Below, one piece after another: positions 12,301 through 21,135 of a stretch of 64,000 bases of DNA (position 1 is its first letter; each line of letters opens with the position of its first letter). The position numbers were made by a program, and so were the translations under genes. This DNA is from Metridium senile (Eukaryota; Cnidaria; Anthozoa; Actiniaria; Metridiidae): assembly GCA_949775045.1 (NCBI GenBank), contig OX459095.1:29291064-29355063 (forward strand), read 5' to 3'. The notes under the pieces are model-generated. The model worked only from the letters and a program-made list of their open reading frames with translations, had not been told where the DNA came from and did no database searches.

Positions 12301-13293
12301 ACAAGTAGAGTTTATCAAGGTATGATTTTAAAGCATTATTCTTTAGTGTGTTTATAATTAGTGGGGAGGGGAGGGAAGGGGCAAAATCAACAACAAGTAG
12401 AGTTTATCAAGGTATGATTTTTAAAGCTTTATTCTTTAGTGTGTTTAAAAGTGGGGGGAGGGGAGGGAAGGGACCAAATCAACAACAAGTAGAGTTTATA
12501 AATGTATGATTTTTAAAGTCCATAGGGTGGTTATTAGTGGGGGGAGGGGAGGGAAGTGGCAAAACCAAGTTGAGTTTGTGAAGGTATGATTTTTATGGTG
12601 ATTCTTCTGTATTGCCAAAGGCTCTTTTTTGTACTTGGTTCAAACATATTTTAATATGACATGACATTTTTTGTGGTGGTTTCTAGAAGAAAGATAGGTG
12701 CTAAATACGATTCCCATATCGAAATCACGATTAAAAGAACCAAGAACCATTTTATATGGTGGTATAGGGTTAGCGTTGCAAACAATATGACGTCACAAAA
12801 TCTAGTCACATGTTCATTTGGTCGCGCACTGAAGGTATTTTTCAAAGCATATAGCATAATTAATGAAAACATATTTGTAAGCGCTAATTTCGTTTTGAAA
12901 TTGTGCTATATGCCTTGAAAAATGACCGTTGACTAGGCCTTGTGACGTCATATTGTTTGCAACGCTAACCCTATACCACCATATAAAATGGTTCTTGGTT
13001 CTTTTAATCGTGATTTCGATATCAGAATCGTATTTAGCACCTATCCTTCTTCTAGAAACGACCACAAAAAATTTCATGTCATATGTGACTGATTTTTGTT
13101 ATAAATATTATGTTGGCATTGATGAGACAAATGCACATCATTCTATATATGTCTATATATTGGTATTTAATACTGTTGGATGTTTTTGTAGGAGATTGGC
13201 TATACACACATGAGACTTGTGGAAGGAAATGACTCACTGTTGCAACTTTCAGGCCTTCTTGCTCGCCTGTGTAAAAAGATAGACAGCCAGTAA
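372..13293 (+). CDS. RFC2: Replication factor C subunit 2 (clamp-loader small subunit), 3' part; 5' exons outside window
   Basis: Subunit of the nuclear RFC complex, an AAA+ ATPase that loads the PCNA sliding clamp on DNA. Seven exons can be joined in frame with GT-AG borders: 372-473, 6207-6307, 8046-8140, 9853-9915, 10794-10859, 12026-12220 and 13192-13293 (TAA stop). They encode about 240 residues, roughly the C-terminal two thirds of the family's usual ~350. Visible motifs: Walker B LDEAD in the first exon, completed as DEADS across the splice; the clamp-loader SRC motif (AIQSRCAV) in the third; then the FTAQGDMRQ sensor region and the conserved C-terminal collar (HPLL..., [26 protein letters not shown]). 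The Walker A exon is left of position 1. The intron 474-6206 carries a complete 4 kb transposon and two foldback elements; the last intron holds a splice-donor tandem repeat and a 430 bp foldback. Identification is strong from residue-level resemblance to animal RFC2. Confidence 0.93.
1010..1118. mobile_element. Short foldback element (MITE-like)
   Basis: Nested inverted repeat: ccgtgttgtatcggc near 1032 is answered by its complement ending at 1097, and an outer pair (gtttacaacat / atgttgtaaac) encloses it. It lies in the large RFC2 intron. No coding potential is seen. Confidence 0.5.
1374..1666. mobile_element. Foldback MITE, family D (first copy)
   Basis: About 293 bp palindromic element. 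The left end catcctcgggaacccagg is mirrored by cctgggttcccgaggatg at the right end, with arms of roughly 120 bp. A second copy starts at 63,761 and runs off the window. The 98-codon open frame across it is a by-product of the palindrome and is not called. Confidence 0.75.
1731..1838. mobile_element. Small foldback element, family C
   Basis: Inverted repeat around gtgttttatcaggatttaaaacc / ggttttaaacctgataaaacac, flanked by 'aataaacgagcag' and 'ctgcgagtttatt'. A related element lies at 47,918-48,016. Confidence 0.55.
2008..2078 (+). repeat. Left terminal inverted repeat of the transposon
   Basis: 71 bp. Compared with the reverse complement of 5980-6050 it differs at two positions only (CCCAGAG versus CCCGGAG, and CACGTTT versus CACATTT). 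Preceded by the TA target duplication at 2006-2007. Confidence 0.9.
2049..2053 (+). promoter_or_regulatory. CCAAT box inside the left terminal repeat
   Basis: TTAGCCAATCAC is present in both terminal repeats (mirror copy ATTGG at 6005-6009). Each lies about 90-110 bp upstream of the start codon of the adjacent terminal gene, so the repeats may serve as promoters for both. This is motif-based inference only. Confidence 0.3.
2143..3195 (+). CDS. Transposon accessory protein: SAM-like domain plus CCHC zinc knuckle (350 aa)
   Basis: Single-exon ORF starting 65 bp inside the left terminal repeat. Residues about 3-66 resemble a SAM-type helical domain ([20 protein letters not shown], then KMAEKRI), usually used for self-association. 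Residues 100-170 are Ser/Thr-rich and probably disordered. A basic region precedes a CCHC zinc knuckle (C214, C217, H222, C227; C-x2-C-x4-H-x4-C), a nucleic-acid-binding motif. A charged probable coiled coil covers about 244-270. The C-terminal 80 residues contain a conserved-looking RPRLRS segment of unknown role. A polyadenylation signal follows at 3584-3589. A role in binding element DNA or RNA or in transposase assembly is inference. No specific family was recognised. Confidence 0.75.
   Translation: MSEVFQWLKSISNGLGLERLAEDFESRGFSTVGSLKYFRSPDLDVLFPTPQKLKMAEKRILETELANLKEKTSNLQPRELFPQNHGSVLYFPTSNVQSKSSGEECLDQTPSTSSGLASPNLTFSPSNPATVCGFTPTISNIVTPTASSTILQTQSSQFSASQHSSTYLDKRQTEMKQDQELMAAKKRSVEELLKEKTRATEDYKESSSRRQKVCSHCHFPGHNKTKCKNGPCNGIANCRYTDKHPEIKSEIQELKRILKDLEKKEVKTKNDYDVFKAARERASSSFFAIMRPRLRSQNAIKYVDRSALDRDLMILKRALGNKVPMDDRMDWELPYIIERYKRANVDIFST
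3198..3510 (+). repeat. Imperfect direct repeat of about 150 bp in the transposon, after the zinc-knuckle ORF
   Basis: The segment starting attctcaaagtg and ending near 'ctatcaaaatgtataaacaaat' occurs twice in a row with substitutions and small indels. It lies in the presumed 3' UTR or spacer. From 3,600 to 3,910 only AT-rich spacer is seen. Confidence 0.6.
3918..4534 (+). CDS. Transposon-encoded HIRAN-domain protein, two exons (137 aa)
   Basis: Exon 1 is 3918-4147, ending at donor GTAAGT; exon 2 is 4351-4534, after acceptor CCCTTTCAG. The join makes a TGT codon and keeps the frame to a TAG stop. ATG at 3918 is chosen as start; the frame is open slightly upstream but without an ATG. Residues 10-70 carry the HIRAN pattern: KGHHAYQN, then [14 protein letters not shown] (the E-x-x-N-x-x-D-x-x-A-V-A-V core) and IIGHIP. 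The C-terminal half has the [10 protein letters not shown] segment common in HIRAN-only animal proteins. In HLTF, HIRAN binds 3' ends of single-stranded DNA; in this transposon that suggests recognition of cut ends or gaps, which is inference. Polyadenylation signal at 4637-4642. Confidence 0.75.
4853..5896 (-). CDS. DDE transposase of the IS630/Tc1/mariner superfamily (347 aa, D-D38-E spacing)
   Basis: Catalyses excision and insertion of the surrounding element. An N-terminal helix-turn-helix region of paired or resolvase type covers about residues 20-60 ([15 protein letters not shown]). The catalytic core shows the three expected acidic residues: D172 in [10 protein letters not shown]260 in [10 protein letters not shown], and E299 in [12 protein letters not shown], with 38 residues between the second D and the E. 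The motifs MDN and PYSPxLN are hallmarks of DDE_3-type transposases. The frame is intact from ATG (5896) to stop with no internal defects. It starts 84 bp inside the right terminal repeat, and its 3' end faces the HIRAN gene. Family-level call is strong; subgroup assignment from the D38E spacing is tentative. Confidence 0.88.
   Translation of the reverse strand: MSVQLRENQNGGIYDNGRRNSRLLRERVLDLNHQGFSQRRIAQEVCSSRHFVNNVLLEYDITNSNQPPAKKHKGRTVLSPDACECIEVEKLCKPSVYAAELQNRLVFDGIVHPLDIPHRATIGHYLKKDLLMTKKKIHSLPSEANTRAIEEYTDFYLDQISNLNTSSLHFFDESSVTKTTMNRRYGNAPIGTPAFEIQRWASNANYTINLMHSCLGVDYVNVIEGASNGNELLFFFEEAVEITRPNGSVLLERNDTVIMDNCPFHHGRFTEMALRYMLADYGVNLIFQPPYSPHLNTCELCFHQVKAFLNQNQILADNETEIAIYQACSRISPENSTAYFRHCGYFI
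5980..6050 (-). repeat. Right terminal inverted repeat of the transposon
   Basis: 71 bp mirror of 2008-2078 with two mismatches, followed by TA at 6051-6052. Confidence 0.9.
7613..7730. repeat. (ATC)n-type trinucleotide microsatellite
   Basis: About 115 bp of tcatcattat-type triplets in an RFC2 intron. The neighbouring intron DNA (6,310-7,600 and 7,950-8,040) is AT-rich without further recognisable content. Confidence 0.8.
7751..7945. mobile_element. Foldback MITE, family A (copy 1)
   Basis: Palindromic element with ends AACAGGTTCCCATTTAAATC and the mirrored GGAAACTGTT, and arms containing GCTAAACACACAGATCAACC. Two more copies lie at 53,995-54,261 and 56,184-56,398. Confidence 0.75.
9735..9775. 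repeat. Short palindrome in a gene-free intron segment
   Basis: actcgggccccccttcgggtagcccgagt forms a hairpin. A related sequence is near 48,580. Around it (8,150-9,840) the RFC2 intron is AT-rich; an open frame of 121 codons at 9,354-9,719 (-) resembles nothing I know and is not called. Confidence 0.4.
11000..11645. repeat. ATTC-rich simple repeat with an embedded 34 bp minisatellite
   Basis: A degenerate (ATTC)n tract, inside which a 34 bp unit (starting gacatttatataatcattc) is repeated about seven times nearly perfectly between roughly 11,380 and 11,610. Lies in an RFC2 intron. Confidence 0.85.
11795..11880 (+). repeat. Short tandem repeat, about 22 bp unit
   Basis: 'aggaagcccagagtcaacaa' recurs about four times with small changes in an RFC2 intron. 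Confidence 0.6.
12205..12600 (+). repeat. Tandem repeat (about 90-96 bp, 4-5 units) that begins inside an RFC2 exon and copies its splice donor
   Basis: The last bases of the exon ending at 12,220 (GAGTTTATCAAG followed by gtatgatt) recur near 12,306, 12,402, 12,493 and 12,573, each followed by the same guanine-rich stretch (gtggggaggggagggaaggg). The second and third units keep a perfect exon end plus GT donor; the fourth and fifth are decayed. Confidence 0.85.
12654..13083. mobile_element. 430 bp foldback MITE in the last RFC2 intron
   Basis: Ends gacatgacattttttgtggt and the mirrored accacaaaaaatttcatgtc. Arms of about 170 bp include TATGACGTCA and CCATTTTATATGGTGG. Open frames of 73-94 codons across it exist on both strands only because it is palindromic. 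Confidence 0.8.
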
Positions 13294-13520
13294 TGAACAG
13301 TAATCCACATTGTTAATACTCCTCTTGGGCTCCCTGTGTGGCTCCCTGTGTATCTAATGCAAATGAAAAACCTTTTGTTTTAATTCATTTGCAAATAGGC
13401 TGCGTCGGTGTTTGATATAAACGATAGGTAATAAATTATAATGAAATTTGTAACACCATAAAAAATGTTGACTTAACTTTACTGACGTTTCGAGCTTTAG
13501 CCCTTCTTTGAGTAAAGGGG
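13294..13520 (-). repeat. RFC2 3' flank with a degenerate hammerhead-like repeat unit
   Basis: A possible RFC2 polyadenylation signal AATAAA is at 13,430-13,435. Immediately after it, 13,440-13,520 is one reverse-strand unit of the repeat containing GGGCTAAAGCTCGAAACGTC; its CTGACGA part is mutated. Confidence 0.6.
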
Positions 13521-14433
13521 GTAAGGGACTTCACTATTTAGCTTATAACTTCAAGTCAATTTATTACAAATATCACATATTTTACATACAGAGATTATTT
13601 TTTCACCTGCGTTTGATAGCATTTGTTACAGTTTGACATTTGAATGCAAGTATATAAATTTGTTCAGCAATTGAATTTGTCGAACTAATAATTAGATATA
13701 TACAACTCATTGAAAAAGTTGTCGTCTCCGAAATGTAGATTGTAGATCATAGATTGTAGATCATAGAAGTGTAGACCGAGTAAGACTGGTTCTAAGAGTA
13801 ATAAATTAGGTTTGAAGCACGCAGTTTCAACATCGGCTTCGATAGCGTATTGTACTAAAGTAGCCTCAAATTACTCGTCTTGTGTTTTGAAAACCATGAA
13901 ATCACAGTAAAACATCTCGTGTTTCTTCTCTCTCACACACACGTTCATACTCACTCGGCTTTACAAAAACGTACAACGAACGAATAACAACAAAACTGTC
14001 CCTTGCTTAATTCGGTATCTGTAATTCCTTCCACTAAGTACCATGTAGATGAGGCATGATCGTCCGGGGTGGTGTAGTCTTGAGAAAGACTGATGTCTGA
14101 TGTTTCGAGAACCTGAGCGGAAGTCATCTTCAGAGTGAAGAAAACGACAACAACATTACCGACTGAACCAGACATAAATACTACCACTGTCTTTTTGTTT
14201 TCTTTACTATGAAGATGATTACACCTGGGATCAGAGCATTCACTCTTACTAAGTACTATGTTGTCCCATGTTGGTGCATTCAACATGAAGACCGGGAATA
14301 TTGAAGTGGTATTGAGAGTGTATATACTATTTATCAAAATCCCATCTACCACTTCAGTCTCCTCTTCTATTATCTATAATCTACGTTTCGTACACGGCAA
14401 CCTTTATTGAATGAGGTGTACACCTAATTCAGA
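13521..14433. other. Intergenic DNA, no confident gene
   Basis: AT-rich sequence after RFC2. It contains a reverse-strand open frame of 133 codons (13,951-14,352) with no recognised domain and no clear codon signal; it may be a chance frame or one exon of an unknown gene. Confidence 0.4.
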
Positions 14434-14762
14434 AAAGGTTGACAGGGCGATTGGCGATTGCACGACCGAAAGGAACTATGGGTAATACGAATTCCTTCTT
14501 ATTCGTTTCTAAATTTTCCAAACAACGCCTCCATAGCCTGCGTTACATACGGATTTTTCTTCGTAAAGTTCTTCGGACTTTGACGAAGAAAATTCCGGAT
14601 GTGACGCATGCTACGCCTCCACCGTTCCGGCAAACCTTCGAGACACCCATCTAAGGTCATCGCTGAAAGGCGTTTGGGTAATTTAAATGGAATAACAAGA
14701 AATTCGTATTACCCACAGTCCCTTTCGGTCGTGCAATCGCTGTTCGGCCCGTCAACCTTTAA
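14434..14762. mobile_element. Foldback MITE of about 330 bp
   Basis: Left arm aaaggttgacagggcgattg and right arm ending ggcccgtcaaccttt, with complementary inner segments (gattgcacgaccgaaagg / cctttcggtcgtgcaatc). Confidence 0.7.
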
Positions 14763-14984
14763 TTGAATGAGGTGTATACATAAAATACAGTATTTTGATT
14801 GGTTATTGACCTAGAAGACAGCTAAGAGGAAAAATATGTGATGCTAATAGTAATGACTTCCTATGAGGAAAAAAAAAACAGTACAGTAGTCAAAATACAT
14901 ATAAAGCTTAGAACGAAAACTGAGGGGAAATAAAACGGTTTGGTATACTCGATATTTTGCTATGTGTTCCCTTCATAACTAATA

Positions 14985-15080
14985 ATTTTATAAACAAGAC
15001 GGGTTTTCAACCTGAAAGTACGAAATACACCAGTTTCAGGTTGAAAACCCTTGTCTTGCTTGTTTATAAAATTAATAGCT
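14985..15080. mobile_element. Small foldback element
   Basis: attttataaacaagac...gggttttcaacctgaaa is answered by tttcaggttgaaaacccttgtc...gtttataaaat. Confidence 0.65.
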
Positions 15081-16308
15081 TCGCTGCTAATTCAACGACC
15101 ATATGGATCTGTTATCCACGTCATATTAACTAAAACCTTGTAAAATCAACGGAGAACAACTTCGCATACAAATGAGTTAGTCTGGTTGAAATGCCCAGAG
15201 GGTAGACTCAGGTGTAAAACTGTGGGGTATGCTCATCGGAAATCTTCTAAAGTACTACTAAGAGATACCGGTCGGAAGTCCTTTAAAAAGGGGGTTGCGC
15301 GACGGTTATTGAGATACCACACACAAACTGAAAACGATACCTTAAAGATAAAAAAATATGTCAAAATTCGATATTTTCAAATTAATTCGATACCCTAAAA
15401 GATACGAAATCGCTGTCTTTTAGGCCTAAGAGATATACGACGACAATATTCAATACTTTTACCCACTGATTCCCCCTCCCACACCTCCCCGCGGCCGGGT
15501 TGAAATGTCAATATTGAACAACTTGGAACCCACAAAAACTCGTTTCTAATCGTAAAAAAAAATTAAGAATAAGAATACATTTTTGATTGGTATTGTTATC
15601 TTTAAAACAAGTATTAAATTATATATTTTTTTCATTTTATATATCTTACGGCTATATGTACATGTATATATGTTGTTTATTCTGTAGTTGGAATCTTTTG
15701 TTGGTTTGTTTTTCTAAAATTAAATCCCGGCTCATTTATAAAGCTTTTTAACGCCGAATTAATCTTCTCTGAAAAAAAAAAAACGTTTTCCTATCGATCT
15801 GTGTGTTTCCAAGGCGACATTACATTTATTTGACATTACGTCTTTTGTGTTTATGTTAAACGTATCGGTTTTTTTTTGTTTTTTTTCAACTATTCTAGCC
15901 CTATGTTCCTTTCCTTGATTAAATGTTTCTGAATAAATTAATCTTTCAAAGCGGTGATCTCGAAATTAAGTTTCTCTCTCTTGGTTTTTAACAATTGTCT
16001 TTCTTTACGTCACCATTTTACTAAAATACGTATTGTTCTAAACATACTAAAACTAGAATATTCGTTTCAAGAGCTGGCTACTTTTAAACAAGCTAATTTT
16101 AAATTTTTAAGTTGGTTATTAAAATAACCATTTGCTCTTTGTTCGCGATTCTAATTTTGTCCAAGCGAAGTGATTTTTGTGTGAATTACTGAAAAATAAA
16201 GCCGAAAATACGAAAGAGCAGCAGCTGGCGAAACTATAACTAATAAATATGGCTTGCTTACTCTTTTCTTGTCTCTCCTTGACCAGCTATTTCTATCAAT
16301 ATATGTGT
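15081..16308. other. Intergenic AT-rich DNA
   Basis: No gene, RNA or clear repeat is seen apart from poly-A/T runs. A 70-codon forward frame at 15,186-15,398 is not supported. Confidence 0.4.
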
Positions 16309-16731
16309 CTACATTAAAACACAGTTTTTCGAATTTTTTGTCTTGTTTTTCCCTTTGTTTATTTTCTGAGTTTGTCGAATATCTTTCGCAACTTCCTTCA
16401 ACCTTTTCTTCTTAGGCTCCTGAGCGCCTTCATCTCCATGCTTTGTTTGTTTGTGTGCAGTAGTTTCAAATTGTAACTTTTTCTTTTTCTTTGTTTGGTC
16501 CTGTTTCTGGTCAGAGTAAGCGAACATGTTTCGTTTATCATGGCTTCCTCTTCGAGCGCCGTCGCAACTCTTTTTCTTTTGACAGCTGTCTGCATTTGGT
16601 ACAGTTAAACCAGTTTTACTGAACTGACATATAGATGGCGCCGTCCAAGAGCCTTTCCTTGGTGTTAATGGACTTGTTAGTGGATTTCGAAGGAGATTGC
16701 ACGATGCTGAAATAGTTGTGATGGGATTCAT
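16309..16731 (-). CDS. Hypothetical lysine-rich small protein with C-terminal CaaX-like motif (140 aa)
   Basis: Single open frame from ATG at 16,731 to TAG at 16,309. The N-terminal 50 residues are Ser/Thr/Pro-rich (NPLTSPLTPRKGSW). The rest is strongly basic, with KKKKK near the middle and a final KGKNKTKNSKNCVLM. CVLM at the very end fits a farnesyl-type CaaX box and the lysines before it a polybasic membrane anchor, as in Ras-like or small signalling proteins. The C-terminal half may instead be low-complexity chance coding. No polyadenylation signal was seen directly downstream. No family was recognised. Confidence 0.35.
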   Translation of the reverse strand: MNPITTISASCNLLRNPLTSPLTPRKGSWTAPSICQFSKTGLTVPNADSCQKKKSCDGARRGSHDKRNMFAYSDQKQDQTKKKKKLQFETTAHKQTKHGDEGAQEPKKKRLKEVAKDIRQTQKINKGKNKTKNSKNCVLM

Positions 16732-16739
16732 GATCTTTA

Positions 16740-17785
16740 CTCTCGGTTAGAAGATTACCCAGTTTTGTCCTCTCCGTTTAGTTGTTCTTATGAATAATTA
16801 GAATCGGCTCGCCTTTTTACAGCACTAGATATCAAATGAACGGAATCGACAGTGACATCTGTTTAAACTTTAGATCACTTTGGCGTGAGGACTTTTTTCA
16901 TCCATTCACTTTCTTGATTATTATTTCATAGATATTTGTTTTGGAGAGGATAATTTGCTATGCGAAGAGCCAACACATCTACATATAGTTTGAAGTAAAC
17001 GTACGCTTGCGCGTGAAAGGCTTCATTAGGGACTTGGCAGGACTTGGCATATGTTAATATGCTCTTTATAATATATGCCTTTTTACTACTGAGGAACCAG
17101 TTGCGATTTATATCAAACCAAAACACACACTTATTCATCATATCATCATTATATTATTCATCATCATCTATTCCTTGAAAAATTGACATGAACATATAAG
17201 TAGTTTAAATGTTTAAACAAGAAAGCTTAACGGGCACATTTAATCCCTTCAAATTGGAAAATCTTTTATTCAAAATCGGCAGCAGGGGAAATGTAAAAAT
17301 AAAATAAAAATAGGTAGATCTTCGGCGACGTAAGGGCGGCTAGAGAAGGGCTTAACTTAGTTCCTTAGTAAAGATCAAATGAAAAAAATGAAAGAGCACA
17401 TTTAAAATATACTGTAGCCAGCATGTACACTTGATGAAAGCGATGGCCATAGGATTAATGGCAGTAAAATGAATAGTAATGTATATTTCATATGGGAAGG
17501 CCTATTCACCAAGGTTGATTTTCAACAATGTCCTCAAAACAAAGTGAAATTAAAAATAAATATATAGCCGAACGATCTCAAATTAAAGGTTGGCGGTTGT
17601 CAAATTTCCATTAATCAAAGGAAGCATATGTTCTTTTCCTTTCATATGAATAACTTTTGTTTAAAAATAATTCGCAGCACGTGTTTTATATCTGATAAAA
17701 CGCTCCTGCTGTACAGGACCAGAAGTGATCCCCCAAAAAGTTAAAAAAAGCATATATATTAATTATTACAGAGCATAAACATATG
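16740..17785. other. Intergenic DNA without recognised content
   Basis: AT-rich unique-looking sequence. A small palindrome (gttttatatctgataaaac) lies near 17,685. Confidence 0.4.
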
Positions 17786-17789
17786 ACAC

Positions 17790-18255
17790 GTAGTGACCCT
17801 CAAAATTGTTGTTATTGTATGCGGACTGATCCCAGGATCCAAAGTGATCTCCAAAACTGTTGCTATTGTACGCGAAATGCATGATCCAAGGACCCGAAGT
17901 GATCCCCTAAACTGTTGTTATTGTACACGGACTGATCCCAGGATCCGAAGTGATCCCCAAAATTGTTGTTATTGTACGCGAAATGATCCCAGGATTCGAA
18001 GTGACCCCAAAAACTGTTGTTATCGTACGCGAAATGATCCCAGGATCCGAAGTGATCTCCAAAACTGTTGTTATTGCATGTATGCGGACTGATCCCAGGA
18101 TCCGAAGTGATCTCCAAAACTGTTGTTATTGTACGCGAAATGATCCCAGGATCCGAAGTGATCCCCAAAACTGTTGTTATTGTACACAGCTGATCCCAGG
18201 ATCCGAAGTGATCCCAAAAACTGTTGTTATTGTACGCGGACTGATCCCCGTATAT
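17790..18255 (+). repeat. 51 bp minisatellite, about nine units
   Basis: Unit 'tgatcccaggatccgaagtg...actgttgttattgtacgcgaaa', 51 bp in the better-preserved copies, repeated with substitutions. Its length allows overlapping open frames on both strands (up to 109 codons), which are repeat artefacts. Confidence 0.9.
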
Positions 18256-19257
18256 TCTACGGAATATATGGACTTTTGAAAACTTTAATAATCTGGAATC
18301 ATTCCGGCCCGCGTTGCTATAACAGCAGTTTTGGGGATCACGTCGAGTCCTATATACTGCTCGTTTTCTCAGTAGTAATATTTTCTTTTTTTTTCTTTTT
18401 TTTTATATTAACGGGAGCATTGACATTAACTAAAAAACAATTACTTGTTGGTTTAGTTAATGTTAGTACTCTCGTTAGCAACCACATTTCAATTTCCCGT
18501 TTTGTTTCCCATATGAAGCTCTGTACTAAAATACATCTCACCCCTAATACAATACTTTCTGTATCGATTCTACACGAAGTGAATAGTTGAATAGTAAAAT
18601 ATATATTTAATTCTTAATTTGAGTGATGCGTCTTTATATAAGTTATAAGGGTTTTATACTTCCAATATGTTAATGACTGTGACGTCATACCAGGCATTTG
18701 CGTGTAGTTTTGTATTAGAGGTGAGCTTGCAAGCGGCTTCTCTCACAAGCGAACGTGCGCTTTGGCATGGACTTTCTGATCTCAGTTTTTCCTCTCGTAT
18801 ACGTGACCATGCGCACTAATACTGGTGATTTTCTGAAAACAATACCTAAAACTGTTTTTGAGGGAAAAGATACGGTGGCGGAAAGAATCGATGTCAGACA
18901 AAAAGTTAAATTACAGTAATTTCTAAAATTGCATACTCTTTATACATTTATTTATTGATGTGATAATAATTTTAATTTACTTATAATTATGCCTATTTAT
19001 TGAATTATAGTTTCAAAGAACTCAAACAAAACTAAATTAATAGACCTCTTTACCTTCCTTGTTTTTTTTTACCATGTATCACGTGATGCTACCCTTGCGA
19101 GTTGATTCTTTCAAATGTAAATGATATAACACGTTCATCATAAAATAACAATTCTCAAGGGAATGACACCTCTCGTACGCGACCATGCGCACTAATAATT
19201 GTACCTTTTCTGAAAGCAAGGCATTTTTACTCATATCCAGGATCCATGGGCTTTTAT
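18256..19257. other. Intergenic DNA without recognised content
   Basis: AT-rich; no gene model or RNA seen. Confidence 0.35.
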
Positions 19258-19546
19258 ATATACAGCTATTTCAAAAAACGTAGAATACCAGGGTATAATG
19301 GGCTCCTGAGAGTACTGAATACTGCATATTGAATAGTGCATTCCAAGACCGAAATATTGTTAAAAGTAAATTAAGAAATTATTAGTTATTATATTCTTAG
19401 TGCATTCCATTCAAAACAACATACGAGCTAGTTATGGGGAGTAAATATCACTCTATATTTATTTTATTAATAAGACCCACAATGCCCTTGGAATGGTCTT
19501 GGAATGCACTATTCAATATTCAACGTTTTTTGAAATAGCTGTACTT
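19258..19546. mobile_element. Foldback MITE of about 290 bp
   Basis: Ends tacagctatttcaaaaaacg and cgttttttgaaatagctgta. Inner arms carry attgaatagtgcattccaag and its complement. Confidence 0.75.
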
Positions 19547-20221
19547 TAATATTAACTTATAAAGCGTATTTTAATCTTCCCTTTAATTTTCTTCTCTCAC
19601 GGGGTAATTGGTTAATTGTTTCGGGCCGAACATCAATAACATAGGTCGATTTAGAATAAGCTAGTCTTACACAATTGCTGGTAAATAAATGAAAGAGTAT
19701 AGAGAACAAACATCTGGTGGAGTAAAAACCAGCATAAAAGAACCACATAAAAAGGTTAAATGACTATAACGGTTATTATGTCTCGATAAATAATGTTAAT
19801 TGTAGTTACCCGATTAAACACTGGTCTTCACCGCAACTGATCTTAGTGACAATCCTAAAAACGCGGCTTTTGGAGACTTATTAATAAGTCTATATACTCT
19901 TATATATAAGGATCGGACGAACATTTTGATTAAAAAAAACACTTCAGCCTGACAAGGAAAATCTCTGGTTCTTTTATCATGCCGGTTTTATACTGTGTTT
20001 AATTAAAGAGGGCCATTGGCGGTGATGTGGTTTTGGCTAGCTGCTTCAGGCAGGTTATTCCCGGTTATTTCAATTTTTGACTACGCGCGGTTATTGCGTT
20101 TTCGTGCATATCTGCGGGAAGCGGTCATTTAGGGCTCCAGTATTCGGTAAAATTCAAGATTAATTACGGTATTGTTAGAATAAATTTATTATTTTTATTG
20201 TTTTCTCGTTTTTGTTGAACT

Positions 20222-20430
20222 TTTTGCGGTATTGTGATATTTGTCAAATTTATGTGCGGTATTGTGATATTTGTCGATTTTTTGTGCGGTATTGTGATAT
20301 TTGTCGATTTTTTGTGCGGTACATTTTTGTCGATTTTTTGTGCGGTATTGCGGTTGTTGTCGATTTTTTGTGCGGTACATTTTTGTCGATTTTTTGTGCG
20401 GTATTGCGGTTTTTGCGCGGTATTCACTAC
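20222..20430 (+). repeat. Minisatellite of about 31 bp (degenerate)
   Basis: Units of 'tgtgcggtattgtgatatt' plus 'tgtcgattttt' recur about seven times, some shortened. Overlapping open frames on both strands are artefacts. The DNA from 19,550 to 20,220 is AT-rich without recognised content. Confidence 0.85.
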
Positions 20431-20518
20431 CCCCAATGTCCTCCTCTTTAAAGGTGAATTCTTCGTGTACAGGTAACAGTCCACGTTAAACAATAGACTG
20501 AAGCTAGCAAAGATACAA

Positions 20519-20752
20519 TTAGAGAGATTAAGATGCACGTTTACGCCAAACGTCAAAACTAACCGATTTTTCTGCGTTTATTCTTTACCATTTGACATCT
20601 CCGCCAAAACAAGATCCTTATGTTGTTTGTTAATACACATTTTATTCATTGAGATCTTTTGCACAGTCATTTGAAGCTTTTAAAGCAATATTAGAAAGGC
20701 CAATCTGACGTTTGGCGTTCCCGTAAACGTGAATCTTAATCTCTCTAATAGC
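20519..20752. mobile_element. Foldback MITE
   Basis: ttagagagattaagatgcac...gccaaacgtca is mirrored by tgacgtttggcg...gtgaatcttaatctctctaa. From 20,760 to 21,110 nothing further is seen. Confidence 0.7.
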
Positions 20753-21135
20753 TTTCCAGTACACGACGTGGGTGATCCTTCACCAAATTGAAACATCGTT
20801 TAGGATTGGTCTAAAAAAACAATTTCCAAACAATTGCCCTAAACCTAACCAAACCATAGCGGTGCTGTCTGACTGGAGCCAACCAAAACGCAGCTTTGAC
20901 TGGCGAAGTCTACCTGTACGACGGTGCTATTTTATATAATAAGTTGTTTAATTCCTTGCATTATCACGACTTGTACTAAATACAACAAAATGTATCACAT
21001 GCTATCGGAGCTTAAAGCTTAATTGTAATTGTGCTGCTTCTTTTGTAAATATTAATGCAATACAAAAAGGGAAATTTCTTATTTTTGTCCAAGATTGTAG
21101 CAATATAAATATTCGTTTATTCCTTTAAGATTTCA

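Noticed and set aside
12651..13213. Mutually similar frames on both strands
   Set aside because: Mirror translations of a 430 bp foldback element.
13951..14352. Reverse frame of 133 codons downstream of RFC2
   Set aside because: No domain, no conserved motif and no companion exon; noted only as intergenic content.
17863..18279. Overlapping forward and reverse frames of about 100 codons
   Set aside because: Translations of the 51 bp minisatellite.
20164..20556. Reverse frame of 130 codons
   Set aside because: Its core is the 31 bp minisatellite; flanks show no domain.
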